A DNA stretch of 64,000 nucleotides from Sinonovacula constricta. Taxonomy: Eukaryota; Mollusca; Bivalvia; Cardiida; Solecurtidae. The notes under the pieces were generated by a model. It worked only from the letters and a program-made list of their open reading frames with translations, ran no database searches and had not been told where the DNA came from. Position numbers and translations under genes: made by a program. The stretch is from contig CM017556.1 of assembly GCA_007844125.1 (NCBI GenBank), forward strand, positions 25,977,830-26,041,829, in the 5' to 3' direction. Positions 14,701 through 22,600 of this stretch are shown here, in pieces (the first letter of the stretch is position 1; each line of letters begins with the position of its first letter).

Positions 14701-16650
14701 TCTATTTTGTCTTTTTTAACTGACCGGGTCACAGTTAAGTGTATGTAGATGAGGCATAGAACCACATTACCTGTACTTTTGCATAGTTCAGACCTATTCT
14801 TCATTTCTGGGCTTTAAATAGCTTACAATAGAAAAGTAAATTGATTGAAAACTATAACAATGGTTTGTAATCTCCCTGCCTAAATTAAATGCAATATTTT
14901 GAAAGATAACATCTTCACATAATTTTAATCGAGCGATCAGATATATAATTCAAATTAACCCCCTTTTGTCCAATTTATTCATTTAATGTTATGATCATTT
15001 TCTGTTATAATATAAAGATTATGCCCTTTATATAACTTTTACCTTTATGTCTGAGTCTAGTTTTGACTACTCTTTCCCCTGTCAGAAAGAATTGTGTGGT
15101 ATTGTTAAATTACAAACACTCTTTACAGTTCTTGTTTATGACTTTATTCATGACAGGCCTTTTAGCCCACTAACCAGTTGCTGTTTTTTGCACTGTCCAG
15201 ATATTTGTTAAATTGTTCAAAGTTACTATTACTATCACACTGTTGTAATATGTTCAAAAGGAACCCGTATTATTCATATTTTAACGCTTTCTACAACATG
15301 TTCGGCTAATTGCCTTTTTCAAGAGTTTTTGTGCGCTGTGTATCGGAAAACACGGAAACTAAGTCAACGTCATCCAATGACAACGTCGTTTTACCGCCAT
15401 TTACTGAAAGTCATTTTCCCGCCATTTACTGAACGCCCAGCAGCATTATGGCGCGCATCTTGAACGTTGCAACCCAGCGGTCCGACAGTTTGTAGTTTAT
15501 AAATCTATTTATTTGCCTCTCAGTTCTTTTCTCTGCGTAGATTCTGTAAATACTATGAAACGGAGGTCATCTGCGGAGTGGCTGCAAAAAAACTTTAACA
15601 ATTATAAGTATTGGGCCAATATGACTGCCCTCGGACAAATTACAGGGCAAATATCAAATCACTTTTTTATTAACATATATTAAAAAAGCTACATCAAACA
15701 ATTTATTTAACATAATTTTTATAAAAGGACACGCTAAATCCAGTTTGTACACTATAATACCATCAGAATAAGATTTAAAAGTGCCAAACTTTCCAGCAAT
15801 AAGGAACAAGCCAGCCGTGAACGATTTGTATGCTATTTAGTACATTCCTGTGTTCGCATAGTAGTGTAAACGGATTGAGTCTAAGGCTAGAAATCTGTAC
15901 AATTTGTTCAAGCGCGTAAGTCTGCATTTTGCCGACTGACTAACCAGAAAAGTCGTAGCTACTGTGTTTAGACTATTTTATATAATGTCTCGTCACAATA
16001 TTGTTGTATCTTTTTACATTTAACTAGCATGTGAACACCTTTGTGCTTTTTCAAATATTAATATATGTTTACATGTATGCACATAGGGCCTTGTCACATT
16101 TCCTTATTTATCAAACAAAACCACCTTTAGTCCAGGCTGAAGGCCGAAACCACAACATTGTTATAAAGTACAGCCACTGGCGCTGTTTGCAGGAGACAAA
16201 CGTGTGAATGAGGTCCCAAACCTGCAAGCAATCCTGACCCTGATGATGCGGGAACATAACCGTGTTGCTGCCAAGCTCCAGGAGATGAATGGCGGCGTGT
16301 GGACAGATGAAGTTGTGTTCCAAGAAGCCCGGAAGATTGTTATTGCAGAGATACAGAAGATAACGTTCCAGGGTATGCCATTTACAGTAGTGCGTGAACA
16401 TTTTGTTTCAATACAGATTAATTAAAATAATGATTGTTTGCTTTACACAATACAATTATCTGAAACATATGACAATAATGTTAACATTTGAAGCATACAT
16501 TGAAACAAATTAACGCGTCTAATCGCCTTCGACATCATATTTGTTTCTGAACACGCCCTACATGTTCATGATATTTACTGACTGCGGGTAGTAAAGGTCA
16601 TGCAGGGTCAATCCTTTGTCGCAAGTGACACCGCCCCGCACCCCTTCCGC

Positions 16651-16681
<31 letters not shown>

Positions 16682-19600
16682 AACACAAAAAAACGTGTTA
16701 CATTATGCCTCATCATGTTTCTATATGTCCTAGCGTGATAAAAAGAAATTCATTTGGGTAATATTTTTAACATTACTCGCAGAATTGTTAAAAAAATAAC
16801 ATTAAATAAAAATTATATTAAAACAGAATGTTTAAACACATTGACATCTTCTTTATCTGGATTTTAGTCCATCTTTCTACATGACGGCGTTTGTCATAAA
16901 ACTCTGAAATAGCACGTTACCGCGTGTGAATTGGCTTAAGTCATGTAGATCCTCGCCACCTTAGACATATCAACATAAAGGTAGAAGTTTGCCAATGGCA
17001 AAATGGTACCATACACATTGTTTGTCAGATGGATTAACAACAAAACATACGTCATTACAGATTACATGCCGATTGTCATTGGCAAAGAACTGGTAGATTT
17101 GTACGACCTTGACCTTCCCGCCGGATATGACGCAGTTTATGATCCGGATGTTGATGCCGGAATATCCAATCAAGTTGGAGCTGCTGCTTTCAGATTCGGC
17201 CACACACTCATTCCAAAGTAAATAATCATGATATGTGTCTTAATATAATGTAAGTCATTTTCACAGATAGACTTCTTTTTTTTTTCTTTCAACAGGTTGC
17301 AACATATAGCATAAGCTATAAACTGCAGAGCGTTGAGTATCAGTCTTATAAGTTTACCAAAGTTGTGTGTATAATTTTGGGTGTAATTTATTATATATTT
17401 GCCAATTTGGTTTACTTTTTATCACTACAATGTTGTTATTTGCATGTATTTATTTGTTTACAAGTACAATTGTTTGCGAGATAGTGTGTCATTGCTTTTC
17501 AAGCAGAACTTCTACTCCGGCATTGAACTTAAATATTTAAGAAAACTTGCATCAAGTAAAATGTCAACCACATTATTGTCCCATATTTTTTTAGATTCCT
17601 TTCCAAACATTTACCAAGATTTTCTGGCGTTGCTTTATATAAAAAATGTGACTAACCCCATAAACCGAACGCATTGATGTTGTTTAATTTATATAACTCT
17701 GTTTTGTTTGTTGCTGTTGTGTTGTTGTTGTTTTTGATGGTGCAAAATGAATTGACATTTCTAAGTGTCCCGATTTTCATACCAAATGGCAATAGTTTAA
17801 AATGCTCACAGATAAATGTAGATGGATTTAATTTCCTGTTTTCATCTCTTTCTCCTGTTCAAAATGATTTTCATTGATTCTTATGGATCAGCACTTCAAA
17901 AAGACTTTACCCATTTTTTTTATTATTTCAAGAAAATGCCATCATTTTGTCTCTCTCTCTCTCTCTTCGATGCAGATATTCTTTACTAAAATATATTACT
18001 TTCTTTTGAGTCCTTTAAATATCATAAATAATATGATTGTGCCTCTAAAAAGCCTGTTAGAAGAATAAAAATATTATCTTTTATAAAGACCTTTTCTTTT
18101 TTTTACATCGTCTTTCTTGTTATTATTAGTAAAACAATGTTATAACTTTTAAGACTTGCATACTATACTTGCCAGCAATCTTGGATACAGCAGAAAGAGT
18201 GACAACACGTTGCTCCGAGAGTTTCCTCTGGACCAAAACTTTTTCCGAGTTGCTCAGTCCTACGAGGCCCCCTACCATTGTGGCATGATGCGATACCTAC
18301 AGTCCACAGGCGCCCAGGAACCCGATAGGTCAGTACAAATGGCACTGGTAATCTACATCAAAGCACTGCAAGCACTGGGGGATATTCACTGCTTCTAAAT
18401 ATAAAACACAATGTGAGGCAATGAGAACCGGTGTAGATAAACTGTCGTACATATTTTGTGTTAGATAATCCGTTTCTTTTTCAATCTATGCAACTCCATT
18501 TCAATGAGGTTAACATGCGCAGAATATTTAGTGTCGTGAACCAAAACAAGGTGACCCACTTTACTGCGGGAGTGTATGCCTCTGTCGTCTTATACTGGTT
18601 ACATTGCACTGGATGTTGTTTTTATACGCGATCTAAAGGTTTACAATCGAAGTTCGCTTTGTGTTGCCTTTTATCACACTTGGGTCTAGTTAAAAATAGA
18701 CTTGGCGTACTAATGATTTTAATGCTAACTTTAAACTTGTTTTGTTGCACTTTTATCATAGTCTTCAATTATTACATCGGCATCCTACTGTGTGAAACAG
18801 TAAAGTGTATTACTTAATAACTATAATGCGTGGACTTTCGTCTAGAAACATGTTTGAAATCTGATCCTGGTGTTTTATACAAGTTAGAAAATGTTTTGAG
18901 AAGAAGAAAACATTCCGTCATTTGTCTTTATACACATATTAGGTGTAGTTCATAGCACACAATAGCTACACCAGAAAAGTCTAATATAATCGCAAGTATA
19001 AAACTTCCATCGCCATTTATCTTATTTAAGTTTTAGCCCCCCGTCCTACAGGTTACCCCCCGATAAACAGTCAAGCAAGTCGAACTGGAATTATAACATA
19101 CAAGAGGGCATTGATGCAAAGCATCAAAGGTCTCCATCGAGGTCCTGTTCAACAATAGAAATAGCCAAATCTTGTTGTTATGAAAACAAAATTACAATGT
19201 CGTCAACTTTTCAAGTCTAGTAACTTTATACAGAAACTAATTTTCTTTAAGCGCATGGCAAAAGGTCCCAATACAAACACCAAAATTTAGTATAACATTT
19301 AACTAGAACATCGATGTTGAGTTCCTAAGTACCTTGATATTAAATCGTTGAAGTGACTTTAAATTATGTGATTTATCGGAAATTAGGGTTGACTGATTTG
19401 TTCCGAACGCATATCAATTAAAAACACTATCGATTTCACAGATCACTGACCGACGCGGTACGAAACAGGTTATTTTTAGATCTGGCAACTAACGCTAGCC
19501 TTGACCTGGCAGCGTTTAACGTGTTGAGGGGGCGTGACCACGGGTTGCCAAGTTACAACAAATGGAAAGCTTGGTGCGGCCAAGAGTCGTTTCCGGCGGA

Positions 19601-22600
19601 TCACACGGAAGAAAATGCACAGTTGCTTCGAGGAGTCTACGAAAGGTTGATTAACATGAAGCTTATTTGTTTTGTTCTTGTAAAATTTTCTTTCGATGTC
19701 CCCTCCTATGAAGTAAAAAATACCCTATCAAATTAATAGAAAAATACAAAAAGACTTAAAAGGTACCTGCAAATTAAATTATTTATTTCCGGTACTCACA
19801 TATAAAGTTATTATAATACTTTTGTGTAGTATGTATATAATCATATTCATTTATATTTTGCCGCATTAACACACACTATACAGATGAAGATCGTTCAAAT
19901 ATTCATTCAAGCCTGCCTTATGTTGGCATCCTAGGCAGAACAAAAGTAAAATTTTAAGATTAAAACATCCATTAATTCTTGCTGCAAATCTCAGTTCAGT
20001 TCTTTTTAATCTTCCAGTGATGCCGATATTGACTTGTTCGCCGGCGGGCTGTCTGAAATAAGACTTCCAGGCGGTGTCGTCGGGCCTTTGTTTGGGTGTA
20101 TCATCGGGCGGCAGTTCCAGCGACTGAAGGTGGGAGATCGGTTCTTTTTCACAAATCCTCCCGACGACACCACTACTATCGGCAGATTCACTGAGCGTGA
20201 GTAGAATTGATATAACGGCAGTCCGATCAAACAAAAATGATAATAGACAGTATTTAGCACATTTAATAATTTATTCGAGTGGTTTCGTTTCGTTTTGTTT
20301 ATGATATCAATAAGCGCCATAGGCAAGTAAAGAGAACGTGTATTGGTAGAAACATCGCGAAATGTAGGTCAGCTGGAAGTCCGTACGAAATGGAAGTCCT
20401 CACCTCGACCGGGACTTGAACGAAACCGGTGGGTGACTCAGGCCTGGCGCGTCGGCGAATTTACCTGCCCGGCCTTGGCATACCTTGTGACAAAGGGTGA
20501 TGTTTACAATAACAGAGAGTATAAACGGACCCTGAAGTAGTATAACCGTTGATGAAGTAGTATAACCGTTGATGAAGTAGTATAACCGGGTTGATGAAGT
20601 AGTATAACCGGTGCGATGAAGTAGTATAACCGGCGCGATGAAGTAGTATAACCGGCGCGATGAAGTAGTATAACCGTGTTGATGAAGTAGTATAACCGTT
20701 GATGAAGTAGTATAACCGGTGCGATGAAGTAGTATAACCGGCGCGATGAAGTAGTATAACCGTGTTGATGAAGTAGTATAACCGGCGCGATGAAGTAGTA
20801 TAACCGGTGCGATGAAGTAGTATAACCGGCGCGATGAAGTAGTATAACCGTGTTGATGAAGTAGTATAACCGTGTTGATGAAGTAGTATAACCGTGTTGA
20901 TGAAGTAGTATAACCGTGTTGATGAAGTAGTATAACCGGTGCGATGAAGTAGTATAACCGGCGCGATGAAGTAGTATAACCGTGATGATGAAGTAGTATA
21001 ACCCGTGCGATGAAGTAGTATAACCGGCGCGATGAAGTAGTATAACCGGTGCGATGAAGTAGTATAACCGGCGCGATGAAGTAGTATAACCGTGTTGATG
21101 AAGTAGTATAACCGTGTTGATGAAGTAGTATAACCGGTGCGATGAAGTAGTATAACCGGGTTGATGAAGTAGTATAACCGGTGCGATGAAGTAGTATAAC
21201 CGGGGCGATGAAGTAGTATAACCGGCGCGATGAAGTAATAGGTGATTTTAGGTTTATTACTACTAACCAACTGTTGACTAAAACAGGTGACCGCATGCCA
21301 CATAATAATGGTGCAATGTCTATGCATATAAAATATGGTCAAACAAGAATAAATCAGTGGAGAAATGACGACTTGCTTATCGTACAATGGTCGGAATGTC
21401 GGAATATTGGAATGTTGGAATGTCGGAATGTTGGAATGTCGGAATTGTTGGAATGTAGGAATATCGGAATGTCGGATTACTTTACGTAATGTACATCTAA
21501 TACATGTATAAATGTCTCAAAATTTGTTGTTGACATTGTTTGTAGATCAAGTGAATGAAATCCAGAAGCAAACTCTCGCACGGATTGTGTGCGAGAATAC
21601 AGACACACAATTTGTTCAGAAGAACATTTTCCTGCGTTCATCTGTTCCGTAAGTAGTTTTCGACGTGTCCTTTTAAACACCACAAGCAATGACTGTTCTG
21701 TCAATGTGCTCTCTGTCTAGCGTAAATAAGTATTCCGATTATGTATGTGACTTCTCCTCTGTTGCTATCGATATTGTATGTAACTTATCCAACGTTTGGG
21801 TCGCCCATGGCGTATTGGTAGAGTCGCCGATTTGTAACTCCTCTGACTGCTTAGCCTTTCACTGCGTGGGTTTTAGACCCGTTCTGGGCTAAGGACTTAA
21901 TATGAGGTCTTCTACCTGACTTGCGGTGCGCCGGTGGTTCTACCCTGACATGTGTTTGGGGTCTTCCTCCACAAAAAGTTGGACGTTGCTAAAATGATCA
22001 TAAATAGTCTCTGCAATGTATCTAAACATTCAAAAAACCAAATAAAAGCAAAACATCCCCGTCCTTATTGATTTTTATCTGCAAATCCATTATGCTCAGT
22101 TTGTATGTAAACCCCCGTCCTAATTGATGTGTATATAAACACCCCATTATGTTCGAATTGTATGTAACTCACCTACTGTGTTCGATTTGTATTGTAACCC
22201 CAACTCCTATTGCTATTGTTTGTATGAAACTCCTTCTCGATTGTGACTTTATCAGTTTTTGATAACGCCTACTTCATGTGATCACGAACAGTATCGCAAA
22301 CAAACCACATTTTTTCTATTGTGTAAAGTATGCCAACCAATTCACAATACCACTGATTGTATAACCCGGTTTGTGCAAACAGCCTAAACCGACTGACCGT
22401 CCGTCATTACTTGACAGTGTTCTTAGGATTCCATTGAAACAGCCTAAACAGACCGACCGTTCTTACTTGACAGTGTTCTAAGGACCCCATTGAAACAGTC
22501 TAAACGGACAGATCGTCCATACTTGACAGTGATCTTAGGATTCAATTGAAAAAGCCTAAACCGACCGACCGTTCTTACTTGACAGTGTTCTGAGGACCCC

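Larger units (their letters stand above)
11883..16192 (+). other. Peroxidase intron 7
   Basis: A 4.3-kb intron holding two SINE pieces, a MITE and AT-rich DNA. Near 15391-15435 the sequence CCGCCATTTACTGAA occurs twice. A GC-richer stretch follows with a short open frame from 15555 (start MKRRSSAEWLQ) that I do not recognise and do not annotate as a gene. Confidence 0.6.

Noticed and set aside
18458..18817. A 119-codon forward frame in the intron after peroxidase exon 10
   Set aside because: Cys/Phe/Leu-rich with no recognisable domain, lying in an AT-rich intron. No supporting splice or start context.
20400..21387. Two reverse frames of about 300 codons (LLHRTGYTTSS repeats)
   Set aside because: Generated by the 22-bp array within a peroxidase intron; both frames overlap each other.
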